A DNA stretch of 64,000 bases, taken from an uncultured Isosphaeraceae bacterium (GTDB taxonomy: Bacteria; Planctomycetota; Planctomycetia; Isosphaerales; Isosphaeraceae). The notes below the pieces were generated by a model that did no database searches, had not been told where the DNA came from, and worked only from the letters and a program-made list of their open reading frames with translations. Made by a program: the position numbers and the translations under genes. Below, piece after piece: positions 18,747 to 27,568 of the stretch. Each line of letters begins with the position of its first letter. Within the stretch, counting starts at the first letter, position 1. The stretch covers positions 434,001 through 498,000 of the forward strand of contig CAMFLR010000003.1 of assembly GCA_945957605.1 (NCBI GenBank), in the 5' to 3' direction.

Positions 18747-19097
18747 TCAAGTGTGTGAATTAGAGAATCTGGATATCAAGCTTCGACAGGCCTCAAGGCC
18801 ACCAATGCGCTCGGCCCACTCCCGTGCCGTCTGCATCTCCTGTTCCTTCTGAAGGAGTGCATCGGTCGCCCAATTCTCACGTTCAGCCCCGATAGGCAGA
18901 TGGTCGATTTCAGTCTCGATGCAGGCGAATATATTGAAGTCAGGGTCATTCCTGTCGAAGCCGACTCTCGACATGTACTCGTAGATCTTGCAAGATGCGT
19001 CGAGAAGATCGGCATCCCCGTCCAGAACGCTACGGGCCTCGCACAAGATAAGATTCTTGAGCTTCAGCGGATCGGTAGTGTCAGGAAGCTTCCACAT
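18747..19097 (-). CDS. Small orphan protein
   Basis: This 116-residue, mostly helical, acidic protein begins MWKLPDTTDPLKLKNLILCE and contains KIYEYMSRVGFDRNDPDFN and ENWATDALLQKEQEMQTA. It has no signal peptide or membrane helix. I do not recognise the family. Its composition and the absence of a competing frame support real coding. It stands alone between two hairpin-rich elements (18630-18734 and 19240-19279), which is the look of a small cassette. The ribosome site is weak (GAG about 5 bases before the ATG). Confidence 0.65.
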   Translation of the reverse strand: MWKLPDTTDPLKLKNLILCEARSVLDGDADLLDASCKIYEYMSRVGFDRNDPDFNIFACIETEIDHLPIGAERENWATDALLQKEQEMQTAREWAERIGGLEACRSLISRFSNSHT

Positions 19098-19239
19098 ATA
19101 ATCTCATGATCGCATTGGCTCTTCGCGAGTTTTGGGAATCGGCGGGTGCATTAATGCTGAGTTATGCGTGGACGATTTAGGACGGCGGTAGTTCGCCAGA
19201 CGCCAACCGAAACGCCTATGATCTCTCTTATAGATTGAA

Positions 19240-19279
19240 GAACACTGGCACAGCCAGTGGCACCCAAATGCCAGTGTTC
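19240..19279. repeat. Hairpin repeat, REP-like
   Basis: A perfect 11-bp inverted repeat, GAACACTGGCA (19240-19250) with TGCCAGTGTTC (19269-19279), encloses a further partial copy (GCCAGTGGCA). It sits 36 bases downstream of the response-regulator stop codon. It may serve as a terminator or be one copy of a dispersed repeat; there is no T run on the minus strand. Confidence 0.55.
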
Positions 19280-19314
19280 CTGGACAACGGCCTAAGGTCT
19301 TCCGTCTTTGCACC

Positions 19315-20727
19315 TCACCCCTGCTGAAGCTGATTAATCTTGTTGTAAAGCGTCTTGAGGCTGATCCCCAGTTCCTTCGAAGCCGCCGGCTTGTTGCCGT
19401 TATGCTTTTCGAGGATCACCTGGATGTACTTCATTTCCACGTCGCGCAGGGTTGGGCTGCCGTCGGGAACTGCGAAATGAGGACTCGGAATTGCGGACGA
19501 CATGGTGCTCGTGGGTGCACCTAATCCGCTTGAACGCCGGATCGGCACCTGCGTGGGAAGATGTTCGGGCCCAATTGGCATCCCGCCGGAGAGGATCACA
19601 GCACGTTCGATTGCGTTCGCCAACTCGCGAATGTTCCCGGGCCAATCTTGCGCTGTGAGGAATTCGGCCGCTTCGGGGGTAATGCTGGAAGCGACTCGAC
19701 CGTGGCGTGAGGCGTAGCGGGCGAGCATGTGCTGCGCCAGCAGCACGATGTCTGACTTGCGCTCGCGGAGTGATGGCAGGTGAATCTCGAACGTGTTCAT
19801 GCGGAAGAAAAGATCTTCGCGGAACGTGTCGGATTCGATCATCTCGCGCAGGTTGCGGTTCGTCGCGCAGAGCACGCGGACGTCGACCCGGAAGGGATCG
19901 TTTTCGCCGACTCGGCGAATTTCACCTGACTCAAGAAATCGAAGCAGCTTCACCTGAACACTTTTATCGAGCTCGCCGACTTCGTCGAGGAATAGCGTGC
20001 CGCCGTTGGCAACCTCGAACAGTCCCTTGCGATGAGTATCTGCGCCGGTGAAGGCTCCCTTGCGATGACCGAACAATTCGCTTTCGACGAGGTTTTCGGG
20101 CAAGGCGCCGCAATTGACGGGAATGAACGCGTGGCCGGCGCGTCGGCTCTTGTCGTGCAAGTTACGCGCGACAAGTTCCTTGCCGGTCCCTGTTTCGCCG
20201 AGGATCATTACCGAGGCGTCGGTCGGCGCGATCGTTTCGATCAAGCGACGAACTGACTGCATCGGCGGACTTTCGCCCACGATCAGCGGAGTCCCTTCGA
20301 CCGCCTTGAGCCGTGTTTCGAAGGCTGTCGCCTTGTTCGCGAGATCACGCCGTTCGGCGACGCGATTCAAAATCACTTCGAGCTCGGCCCACTTGCATGG
20401 CTTCGTGAGGTAGTCGAACGCACCAAGCCGAAGCGCTTGCACGGCGGTATCAACCGTCGCCTGGCCGGTGAGGATGATCACCTGCGTTTCGGGGCTGAGC
20501 TGGCGAATCTTGCCCAGGACTTCGATTCCCGTAAGTCCAGGCATGCGCAGGTCGAGCAGGGCGACGTCGTACGAGCCCTTCTCGAGCGAGCGAATCGCGG
20601 CCTGCCCGTCGGGACAAACCGTCACTTCGTGACCGAGCCGAGGCAGTTCCATCTGCATCAACTCACGAAGGTGGGCCTCATCGTCCGCGAACAGAATGCG
20701 GAGGCCGCCTTGGGGCTGCTTCTCCAT
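19315..20727 (-). CDS. Sigma-54-dependent response regulator (NtrC family)
   Basis: The 470-residue protein has three domains: a receiver (residues 9-125, acidic pocket DD near 15-16, phospho-acceptor Asp59 in LLDLRMPG, Lys in TKPC), a sigma-54 AAA+ domain (Walker A GETGTGKE, GAFTGAD for sigma-54 contact, arginine-finger region) and a Fis-type helix-turn-helix at the C-terminus (GNKPAASKELGISLKTLYNKI). It activates sigma-54 promoters when phosphorylated. The ATG at 20727 has AGGAG upstream; the longer frame adds 19 residues without support. The histidine kinase gene lies just upstream on the same strand and is its partner. Confidence 0.94.
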   Translation of the reverse strand: MEKQPQGGLRILFADDEAHLRELMQMELPRLGHEVTVCPDGQAAIRSLEKGSYDVALLDLRMPGLTGIEVLGKIRQLSPETQVIILTGQATVDTAVQALRLGAFDYLTKPCKWAELEVILNRVAERRDLANKATAFETRLKAVEGTPLIVGESPPMQSVRRLIETIAPTDASVMILGETGTGKELVARNLHDKSRRAGHAFIPVNCGALPENLVESELFGHRKGAFTGADTHRKGLFEVANGGTLFLDEVGELDKSVQVKLLRFLESGEIRRVGENDPFRVDVRVLCATNRNLREMIESDTFREDLFFRMNTFEIHLPSLRERKSDIVLLAQHMLARYASRHGRVASSITPEAAEFLTAQDWPGNIRELANAIERAVILSGGMPIGPEHLPTQVPIRRSSGLGAPTSTMSSAIPSPHFAVPDGSPTLRDVEMKYIQVILEKHNGNKPAASKELGISLKTLYNKINQLQQG

Positions 20728-20823
20728 CGCTCGTATCTCCTGGCTCGAACACGGGGCACTTGTGCAAATATCTTGGAAAGCCATTCGGCGCGGCGGTTCC
20801 GTCCGTCCGCAGTCGAACGCTTG

Positions 20824-22440
20824 CTAGGCTGCGCGCGTGGGCTTTGAGGCGTTGTCTGAACCTTCGGCCGTTTGATGAACCGGCAGGCGAACAGTGAACG
20901 TTGCTCCCCGTCCTTCGCCGGGGCTGGCGGCGGTAATTTCGCCGTGGTGCTGGCTGACGATGCGATTCGTGATCGACAGGCCGAGGCCCGTTCCCTTGCC
21001 ACCTTTTCGCTTGGTGAAGAACGGCTCGAAGATGTTTTCGAGGATCTCAGGCGCCATGCCACAGCCGTTATCGGCAAACGTCATCTCGGCCTTACCTTCG
21101 GAGTAACGTACGTCGACACGGAGCGAACCGCCCGAGTCCATCGACTCGAGCGCATTGACCACGAGGTTGAGCACGACCTGCTTGATTTCCTGGGCGTCGA
21201 CATCGGCGAAGATCGCATTTCGCGGCTGGAAGACGATCGTTTTGTTGCGGTATTTGCCGATGTGGCGAACCATGTCGACGACGCCTTGAATCAGCGCGAT
21301 GAGGTCGGTACGCACGCGCTGGATGTCGCCAACTCGGGAGAAATCGAGCAGCTTCTCGGTGATCGCCTTGCACCGGAAGGCTTCCTCTTGAATCATGTGA
21401 ACATACTGGCGAATCACCTTGGGATCGCCGCTGTCGCTTGGGTCGAGCAGCGGACGCAGGCGATTCTCCAGAGCTTCCGAGCAAAACGCGATCGACGCGA
21501 GCGGGTTGTTGATCTCGTGGGCGACACCAGCCGCCAGGAAGCCAACGCCGGCGAGCCGTTCAGATCGCACGAGTTGCTTGCTGCGTTCATCGACCTGTTG
21601 TTCAAGATTTGCGTACATCTCGCGGAGGCGTTCGGTCATGTCGTTGAACGCTTCGGCGAGGGCCTGCATCTCGTCGCCGGTATTAAGTTCGATACGGTCA
21701 TCGAACCAGCCGCGAGCGACGCGCTTGACGCCGCGTTCGAGGAGGCGGATCGGGAAGACGATCCAGCGATAGAGTAAGACGGTGAGACCGAAGAGCATCG
21801 CGAGCACGAGCGCGGCCGACGTCCAGACGATGGCGCGGGCGGCTTCGAACCGTGTGCGAGCGTCGGTGAGAATTTCGTAAAAATCGTGGTGCAGCATGTC
21901 GGGAAGTTGCATCACGCGGTGGTTGATGCGATCGATGCGAAGCCGCAGGTCAGCTTTGGGATCGGCATCGGCGCGATGGCGATCGGCGGCGTCGGTGTGG
22001 CTTTTAAGATAGTTGGCGGTGCCGGGCAGGATGTAATGAACATCGCCAGTTGGGTCGAGATCGCTCAGGATCGCCGTGAGGTCGGCGTCGACGTCGAACG
22101 CGAGCGCAGCGGCTTCGCGACCGTCATCGGCGCGATTACCCCGAGTTGTGTTTTTCTTTAGTTCTTCAAAGTACCCATGCAGCGCGACACCCGCGGCGGC
22201 TGCGCGCTTCCGGAGTTCCTCGGTCGAGCTTGGCTCGTTATCGCGCGGGGGTTCCAGACGCACGACTGCTTCGAAGAGCGCCTTCGACCCGCCAAGTTCG
22301 CGCAATTGGTCGACGAGGATCAATATGCTGTTGTGGAACGAGCGGAGCCCGAACATCGAGCCGCCCATGAGGGTGAGCATCATGCCCACAACCAAGGTGA
22401 GCCCCGCGATCAGCTTCACGCGGATTGGCCACTTGGGCAT
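20824..22440 (-). CDS. Membrane sensor histidine kinase
   Basis: This 538-residue kinase has two membrane helices (about 10-30 and 205-228) flanking a helical periplasmic sensor region. HAMP follows, then a HisKA domain with phospho-acceptor His308 (GVAHEINNPLAS), and an HATPase_c domain with VLNLVVNALESM, DNGCGM and GKGTGLGLS. The layout is that of NtrB-like kinases paired with sigma-54 regulators. The ATG at 22440 has GGGAGG upstream. The response regulator follows after 96 bp, so they form an operon. The signal sensed cannot be predicted. Confidence 0.93.
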   Translation of the reverse strand: MPKWPIRVKLIAGLTLVVGMMLTLMGGSMFGLRSFHNSILILVDQLRELGGSKALFEAVVRLEPPRDNEPSSTEELRKRAAAAGVALHGYFEELKKNTTRGNRADDGREAAALAFDVDADLTAILSDLDPTGDVHYILPGTANYLKSHTDAADRHRADADPKADLRLRIDRINHRVMQLPDMLHHDFYEILTDARTRFEAARAIVWTSAALVLAMLFGLTVLLYRWIVFPIRLLERGVKRVARGWFDDRIELNTGDEMQALAEAFNDMTERLREMYANLEQQVDERSKQLVRSERLAGVGFLAAGVAHEINNPLASIAFCSEALENRLRPLLDPSDSGDPKVIRQYVHMIQEEAFRCKAITEKLLDFSRVGDIQRVRTDLIALIQGVVDMVRHIGKYRNKTIVFQPRNAIFADVDAQEIKQVVLNLVVNALESMDSGGSLRVDVRYSEGKAEMTFADNGCGMAPEILENIFEPFFTKRKGGKGTGLGLSITNRIVSQHHGEITAASPGEGRGATFTVRLPVHQTAEGSDNASKPTRAA

Positions 22441-22617
22441 CGCGGACCTCCCTGTCCCGTTCAACGCACATTTTCTGGCGAGTTTTCTCTGGGTGGAGCG
22501 CCCATCCCGGTCGCCCCATCCCTTTCGCCTGGCAACTATATCAGCAGCCGCAAAAGCGACAATGCCGGATTGTAAAGATTTCCTAAAGGTGGGGACGCTT
22601 CTGGGCGAGGGATCGCC

Positions 22618-23682
22618 CTACCAGCGGTCCCGAGTCGACCAGATAAGGTATTTTTCGTTCAAATCAATCTTGTCGAGAGCGTCCCAGTCGGTGATCGCCA
22701 TTGAGATTTGCGCACCTTGTCCAGTCTTGCATTCCGCCCGATTCACTTCGAGGTAATCGCACTTTTCATAGCGATAGGGCGACCACTTCAGCACGATCGG
22801 ACCACAAACAATTTTTCCATCTTCGGGCCGATGATCGGCAGACCGCACAGCCTTTCCCTGACCTTTCAAGACGTTTGCACGCGCGAAGTCGTGAGAGCCA
22901 TCGTTTTGCAAGAACCATTCGTACGCGGCACCTCGATAATCGGACTCGAAAAGTCCTTTTTCTGTGTGTTCGACGAAACGTATGGCGAGGGCCATCGAAC
23001 GAACGCGAAGCACAGCGAAATGACGAAACGAAACCCGGCGTGAGTCAGAGTCAAGGATCTCATTCGCCGAGCCCTGACGGCCCGCAAGCGAGAGCGTGAA
23101 ATTGCAGAGCCGTGTGTAGGCCCCTGGATTGGGAGAGCTGCGCACCACGACGTGGTAGCGACCGTTTTCGGCCCCTTCCATCATGCATGGCTTGCCGTCG
23201 CTAAGGATACGCACCGAGTCGTCGGGCGTTGCCATCGTCCAAAAGCCGGTTTCTTCCGCCAAAGCATCGAGATTCGCCCAATCGGTCGCAGTGAGTGACA
23301 CGGCTTCGACACGAGAAATGACCCAGGGACGTTCCCTGTTGTTTATTTCCGCCAGCCGAAGTTCTGCTCCCTCCGCCGTTTTCGTCACCCGCACAGCAAA
23401 GCCGCCACCAAACGGATAGCCGCGCGAATAGCGATAGGCTGCCGCGTTGCTCTTCTTTGACAACTTGAAGAGAGAGGGCTCATCAAACGCAGCCAGTTCG
23501 TCTTCATAGCCGTCGAGAACGCCGTTTTCCAATTCCGCCGGAAAGTAGGGGAAATCGCCCGGCCCGGCGATATATCCCGAATGACGCCACTGCCAAAACC
23601 ACACAACCACAATCACCACCAGAAACGCAGCGATTGATCGCCGTGGTCGACGAAAGAACTTCCATTGCGGAGTTTGACGCAT
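22618..23682 (-). CDS. Membrane-anchored protein, function unknown
   Basis: This 354-residue protein has a basic N-terminus (RRPRRS) and one membrane helix (AAFLVVIVVVWFWQW, about residues 16-32). The rest, probably outside the cytoplasm, is beta-rich, with blocks such as GGFAVRVTKTAEGAELRLAEI and WVISRVEAVSLTATDWANLDAL. The second part partly echoes this (VNRAECKTGQGAQISMAITDWDALDKID), so the domain may be internally duplicated. No family is recognised. The ATG at 23682 was chosen because GGGAAG precedes it; the longest frame adds 22 residues. It is upstream of and co-directional with the histidine kinase gene, 177 bp away. Confidence 0.75.
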   Translation of the reverse strand: MRQTPQWKFFRRPRRSIAAFLVVIVVVWFWQWRHSGYIAGPGDFPYFPAELENGVLDGYEDELAAFDEPSLFKLSKKSNAAAYRYSRGYPFGGGFAVRVTKTAEGAELRLAEINNRERPWVISRVEAVSLTATDWANLDALAEETGFWTMATPDDSVRILSDGKPCMMEGAENGRYHVVVRSSPNPGAYTRLCNFTLSLAGRQGSANEILDSDSRRVSFRHFAVLRVRSMALAIRFVEHTEKGLFESDYRGAAYEWFLQNDGSHDFARANVLKGQGKAVRSADHRPEDGKIVCGPIVLKWSPYRYEKCDYLEVNRAECKTGQGAQISMAITDWDALDKIDLNEKYLIWSTRDRW

Positions 23683-23819
23683 CGTTACCGCTTCCCATTC
23701 GGCTGATGAGCGCACAGAGCGAGCATACGGCGGCGACAAATCCCTCACAACAAGCTAAATCGACCTCCGTTCACGAAGTCGCGTCACAACCCACTTGCAT
23801 CGAATACTGAACGGGTGTA

Positions 23820-23832
23820 TTGTTCTGAACAA
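23820..23832. promoter_or_regulatory. Palindromic site upstream of the Y-family polymerase gene
   Basis: TTGTTCTGAACAA is a perfect 13-base palindrome around a central T, about 35 bases before the polymerase ATG. The position suits an operator. It does not match a LexA box that I can defend, although a lexA gene lies 6 kb away and Y-family polymerases are often SOS-controlled. Confidence 0.3.
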
Positions 23833-23866
23833 ATGATCGCGATCGGTCTTCTGGGATTGATAGATC

Positions 23867-25072
23867 ATGAACTGGCTTTTCACGGACATGGACGCATTTT
23901 TCGCGTCGGTCGAGCAAATGCTTCGGCCCGAGTTGCGCAAGCGCCCGGTCGCAATCATTCCGACGGAAAGCGACACAACCAGCGTGATCGCCGCCAGCTA
24001 TGAGGCCAAGGCTTTTGGCGTGAAAACCGGAACGCGTGTGTGGGATGCGAAACGAATGTGCCCCGGTATTGTGCTGGTGAAAGCGCGTCCAAGCCTTTAT
24101 GTGAAGATCCACAATGACATTCTGGCAAGTGTCGAGAAATGTGCCCCGATTCATAAGGTCTATTCGATTGACGAATGGAGTGTGCGGCTGCGTGGGATTG
24201 AAAAGAACGAGGCGAATGCGAGGGAGATTGCGCGGCAGATCAAACGACGCATTCTCGACGATTTCGGACCGTGGATGACGTGTTCGGTTGGCATTGCGCC
24301 TTCGCGATTGCTTGCCAAGATCGCCAGCGGACTGGGAAAGCCGAACGGTCTAACCACCTTGTGCGTTGATGAGTTGCCAGGGCGGCTCGAACATTTGCGT
24401 TTGAAAGATTTGTGCGGAATTAGCGACGGGATGATGGCGCGATTCGATCGGCATGGAATCCGGACGATTCGCGACTTGTGGGAATTGACCCGCGACGAAG
24501 CCGTCCGGGTGTGGGGCTCGGTTTCCGGCGCACAGTGGTGGGCGGGATTTCACGGCGACGACGAGCCGGAACTTCCCACCCAGCGCCGGTCGATGAGCCA
24601 TGGAAGCGTGCTCGCGCCTCGAATGCGCGACGATGAATCGGCGCGATGCATTTTAATTCGTCTCACGTGTAAACTCGCCCAGAGACTGAGGCGCAATGGC
24701 TATTGTGCGCGCAGCATGTCGGTCTCAGCGGGCTACGAACGCGCCGGCACGTTCTTCGAGCGCATCGACGTACCGTGCACTAACGACACGCCGACCTTGC
24801 TCCGATTATTCGAGCGAGTCTGGCTCAAACGCGTTTCCAACAAGGGACAAATTCGCAAGGTCGATGTGACCGTTTCAGACCTGGTGCTCGAGTCTCAGGT
24901 GACGCGGTCGCTCTTCGACGAGGTGAACAAACTCCAGCGGCTTTCGCGCGCGGTCGATCAAATCAACCTGCGCTGGGGGGCACAGTCGATCTACTTTGGG
25001 CCGGTCCACGATTATCGCCATCCCATGGAGAACAAAATCGCCTTCGGCCGGATTCCCGAGGAGTGGGATTGA
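23867..25072 (+). CDS. dinB: Y-family DNA polymerase (DinB/Pol IV-like)
   Basis: This 401-residue translesion polymerase has catalytic acidic residues in TDMDAFFASVE (Asp7) and YSIDEW (Asp102, Glu103). It also has the family blocks YEAKAFGVKTGT, CSVGIAPSRLLAKIAS and GLTTL, then a little-finger region with RLTCKLAQRLRRNGYCARS. DinB copies damaged templates with low fidelity. YSIDEW departs from the usual SIDEAYLD, so it may be a divergent branch. The start is the ATG at 23867. Regulation is likely but unproven (see the palindrome upstream). Confidence 0.88.
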   Translation: MNWLFTDMDAFFASVEQMLRPELRKRPVAIIPTESDTTSVIAASYEAKAFGVKTGTRVWDAKRMCPGIVLVKARPSLYVKIHNDILASVEKCAPIHKVYSIDEWSVRLRGIEKNEANAREIARQIKRRILDDFGPWMTCSVGIAPSRLLAKIASGLGKPNGLTTLCVDELPGRLEHLRLKDLCGISDGMMARFDRHGIRTIRDLWELTRDEAVRVWGSVSGAQWWAGFHGDDEPELPTQRRSMSHGSVLAPRMRDDESARCILIRLTCKLAQRLRRNGYCARSMSVSAGYERAGTFFERIDVPCTNDTPTLLRLFERVWLKRVSNKGQIRKVDVTVSDLVLESQVTRSLFDEVNKLQRLSRAVDQINLRWGAQSIYFGPVHDYRHPMENKIAFGRIPEEWD

Positions 25073-25161
25073 GGATGCGAAATTGCGGAAGACCTTGATC
25101 GCCGGGGCTCGATTGGTGATGATCGATGGATCGCCCCTCACACTCGTCAGAGGCACGTCCG

Positions 25162-25662
25162 ATGAATGAGCATGCGCGTCCAGCTCCGTATTCGCGAATG
25201 CACCTGATACTTGGGCTCGCGCTTTTGATTCTGTCGGTCGGGGCGATCGTTGGGAGTCCGAATTTTGGACTCGTGTCGATCATCGTTGGTGCATCAGGGC
25301 TTGTGATTCTCTTTGGTGCGATCAGTGCAGCGGCGGTCGATCTTTATCTCGGAACTCAATGCCCCGTTTGCGGCAACTGGACCATGGCGCGACAGGTGAT
25401 CCAGTCGTTCCACGATCGCTATTATCGTTGCACATCGTGCCACGCTCGCTGCAAACGAGGTTTCTTGCGCGGGTGGGAAGATGCGTCGGGGCCGGAGTAT
25501 GAGATTTATTACGCCCGGAAGCGGCCGGAGAATCCCTGGACCGCGGCGCCACATGTCGATGACGAGGATCTCACGTACTCGAAAACGCACGTCAACCTGC
25601 TGGTCAACAAGAAGCGACGCAACCCGAACGCGCCCGATCAGCACGTCAATCGCCCGAACTAA
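25162..25662 (+). CDS. Two-helix membrane protein with zinc-ribbon-like cysteines
   Basis: This 166-residue protein has two adjoining membrane helices near residues 13-60 (LILGLALLILSVGAIVG, VSIIVGASGLVILFGAISA). A cytoplasmic part follows with CPVCGNW and CTSCHARC, which together make a four-cysteine zinc ribbon. The polar C-terminus ends NAPDQHVNRPN. The ATG at 25162 was preferred because AGAGG precedes it; an ATG at 25126 is the alternative. I do not recognise the family. It follows the polymerase gene by 90 bp on the same strand. Confidence 0.75.
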   Translation: MNEHARPAPYSRMHLILGLALLILSVGAIVGSPNFGLVSIIVGASGLVILFGAISAAAVDLYLGTQCPVCGNWTMARQVIQSFHDRYYRCTSCHARCKRGFLRGWEDASGPEYEIYYARKRPENPWTAAPHVDDEDLTYSKTHVNLLVNKKRRNPNAPDQHVNRPN

Positions 25663-25742
25663 CCGCTGCGATACCTGCCACCGCAATGAGGGTTCGATCC
25701 TTGTCGGGCTGCGTTGAATTCGGATCGATGCTGGAGTCTGCG

Positions 25743-26462
25743 ATGCGTTCCAAGCTGGCCGCCACTTGCCTTTCACTGGTTTCCGTCGTTCTGCTCGCCG
25801 CCGATGCACCGGTATCGCCGCGCCGCCAGGCACAAGAGGCACTCAAGCCGTTCGGTGCATTCGTGGGCGAGTGGAAGGGCACTGGCCAGGTCCGCCCCGG
25901 CAGCACCAAGGGGGCATGGATCGAAACCGATCAGTGGGCGTGGAAGCTTTCGAACGAATCGGCTGCACTTGAACTCAAAGTAGGTAAGGGCAAGTACCTG
26001 CAATCGGCCGTTCTTACGCCTGGGAGGTCGGCGGGGACGTTCGTGCTTGATGCCGTCCTCGCAGATGGAGCGAAGCGGAAGTTTTCCGGCAGCTCCAATG
26101 CAAAGAAGGCACTTGTGCTCTCGGCCGATCCGAAAGGTGCCGAGGGTCTTCAACGACTGACGCTGACTCCGCTACACGATACGCGGTTGCTTGTGTTGTT
26201 TGAGGGCAAGAACGAGGAAGGTGAAGGATTTCACCGCTTGGCGGAGGTCGGACTGACCCGGCAAGGGGTGGCATTTGCCGTCGGTGAGTCGGGGCCGGTT
26301 TGTATCGTGACGGAAGGGCGCGGGACCACGCAGGTGAGCTACAAGGGGAAGACTTATTGGGTTTGTTGCTCGGGCTGCAAAGATCTGTTCAACGAGAATC
26401 CCGAGGCGATTCTTGCCGAGGCGGCTGAAAAAGTTCGCGCGAAGGCGAAGGAAAAGAACTGA
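25743..26462 (+). CDS. Secreted protein with C-terminal YHS/TRASH-like cysteine motif
   Basis: This 239-residue protein has a signal peptide (MRSKLAATCLSLVSVVLLAA). A body of about 170 residues follows (PFGAFVGEWKGTGQVRPG), resembling a lipocalin-like barrel by its strand pattern. The C-terminal segment YKGKTYWVCCSGCKDLFNENP is typical of YHS or heavy-metal TRASH-like domains, with CCSGC as the likely metal site. The ATG at 25743 has TGGAG 8 bases upstream. A similar CC-x-GC segment occurs in the truncated gene at the right end of the window. Confidence 0.78.
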   Translation: MRSKLAATCLSLVSVVLLAADAPVSPRRQAQEALKPFGAFVGEWKGTGQVRPGSTKGAWIETDQWAWKLSNESAALELKVGKGKYLQSAVLTPGRSAGTFVLDAVLADGAKRKFSGSSNAKKALVLSADPKGAEGLQRLTLTPLHDTRLLVLFEGKNEEGEGFHRLAEVGLTRQGVAFAVGESGPVCIVTEGRGTTQVSYKGKTYWVCCSGCKDLFNENPEAILAEAAEKVRAKAKEKN

Positions 26463-26520
26463 CAACTAACAACTGAGAACTGACCGCAAAGGTTGACGGC
26501 GATGGCCGCGGGACGCGAAA

Positions 26521-27504
26521 ATGCCAGCCCCGCGCATTGCTTCGTCCAACCACGCGAGTTTTGATCCCGCTATGTCAGAATCTCGAACGCCGCGACCTCT
26601 CGACGCCATGGGCGTGGCGGGGATGATTCTGTGTTGTGCCCTTTGGGGCGCAAATGCGGTCGCCGTGAAGTACGCCAATGGCGTTGGTGGCCTGCCGCCG
26701 GTCGGCTGCGCTGCGCTGCGATTTTTGCTGTGTCTACCGTTTGTCGCGTGGGGTTGTTTACGCGATGGCGGTGCGGCTGATGTAAAGGTGCCGCGCAAGT
26801 ATTGGTGGTTGCTGCTCGTACACGGCACGCTCGCAGCCATTCAGATTGCTACATATAACTGGGGAACGAGCCACAGCGAGGCGGGGCGCTCGTCGGTTTT
26901 CATCAATGTGCATCCGCTGATTACGGTCCTTCTGGCTTGGTTGCTGCTGGGTGAGCACCTTGGAGGTCGGGGTTGGGTCGGCCTGGGCTGCGCGGTGACG
27001 GGCGTCGCGGTCATCTTACACAGGCAACTCACTACGGGCGGCGGGCTGGAAGGCGACCTCGTCGTGCTGTTCTCAGGCGTTGTTTTTGCGGTGCAAACGA
27101 TCGCGCAGAAACTCACATTTCCGCTGATTCCGCCGCGTGCTTTGCTGTTGATTCAAACCGCGATTGCACTGCCAATCGCGGCGCTGGGCGGATGGTTGAT
27201 CGAAGGCTTTGATGATTATCATTTTACTCTCGCGACGACTCTGGGACTGCTATACCAGGCGTTTGCGGTTTCGGGCGTATGCTTCATCGTTTGGTTTGGC
27301 CTGCTGAACAGATACGAGGCAGGGCGGCTGGCGACCATCGCGTTTTTGACGCCCGTGTTTGGTCTGAGCGCGGCGAACTTGATGCGGGGCGATCCGCTGA
27401 CTCCGCCGATTCTGGTTGGTGGCTGCCTGGTGGGACTGGGGATTTACCTCGTGGCGAGCCGCCGGCCGCCGACTGCTGGCGTCGTCGAGAATTCACGCTC
27501 ATAA
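26521..27504 (+). CDS. EamA/DMT-family transporter
   Basis: This is a roughly 327-residue membrane protein with ten predicted helices in two EamA repeats. Repeat one starts at GVAGMILCCALWGANAVAVKYA and ends near HPLITVLLAWLLLGEHL. Repeat two starts near VVLFSGVVFAVQTIAQKL and ends with TPVFGLSAANLMRGDPLT. The family exports or imports small metabolites such as amino acids; the substrate is not predictable. The start is uncertain: the ATG at 26521 or at 26572 (MSESRTPRPL), both with weak ribosome sites. Confidence 0.88.
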   Translation: MPAPRIASSNHASFDPAMSESRTPRPLDAMGVAGMILCCALWGANAVAVKYANGVGGLPPVGCAALRFLLCLPFVAWGCLRDGGAADVKVPRKYWWLLLVHGTLAAIQIATYNWGTSHSEAGRSSVFINVHPLITVLLAWLLLGEHLGGRGWVGLGCAVTGVAVILHRQLTTGGGLEGDLVVLFSGVVFAVQTIAQKLTFPLIPPRALLLIQTAIALPIAALGGWLIEGFDDYHFTLATTLGLLYQAFAVSGVCFIVWFGLLNRYEAGRLATIAFLTPVFGLSAANLMRGDPLTPPILVGGCLVGLGIYLVASRRPPTAGVVENSRS

Positions 27505-27568
27505 TGTGGCTGCGTGGATCGGTCGCGAGGCATTCGAGTACCAGCAGAACAGACACGGGAGGTCCCCG

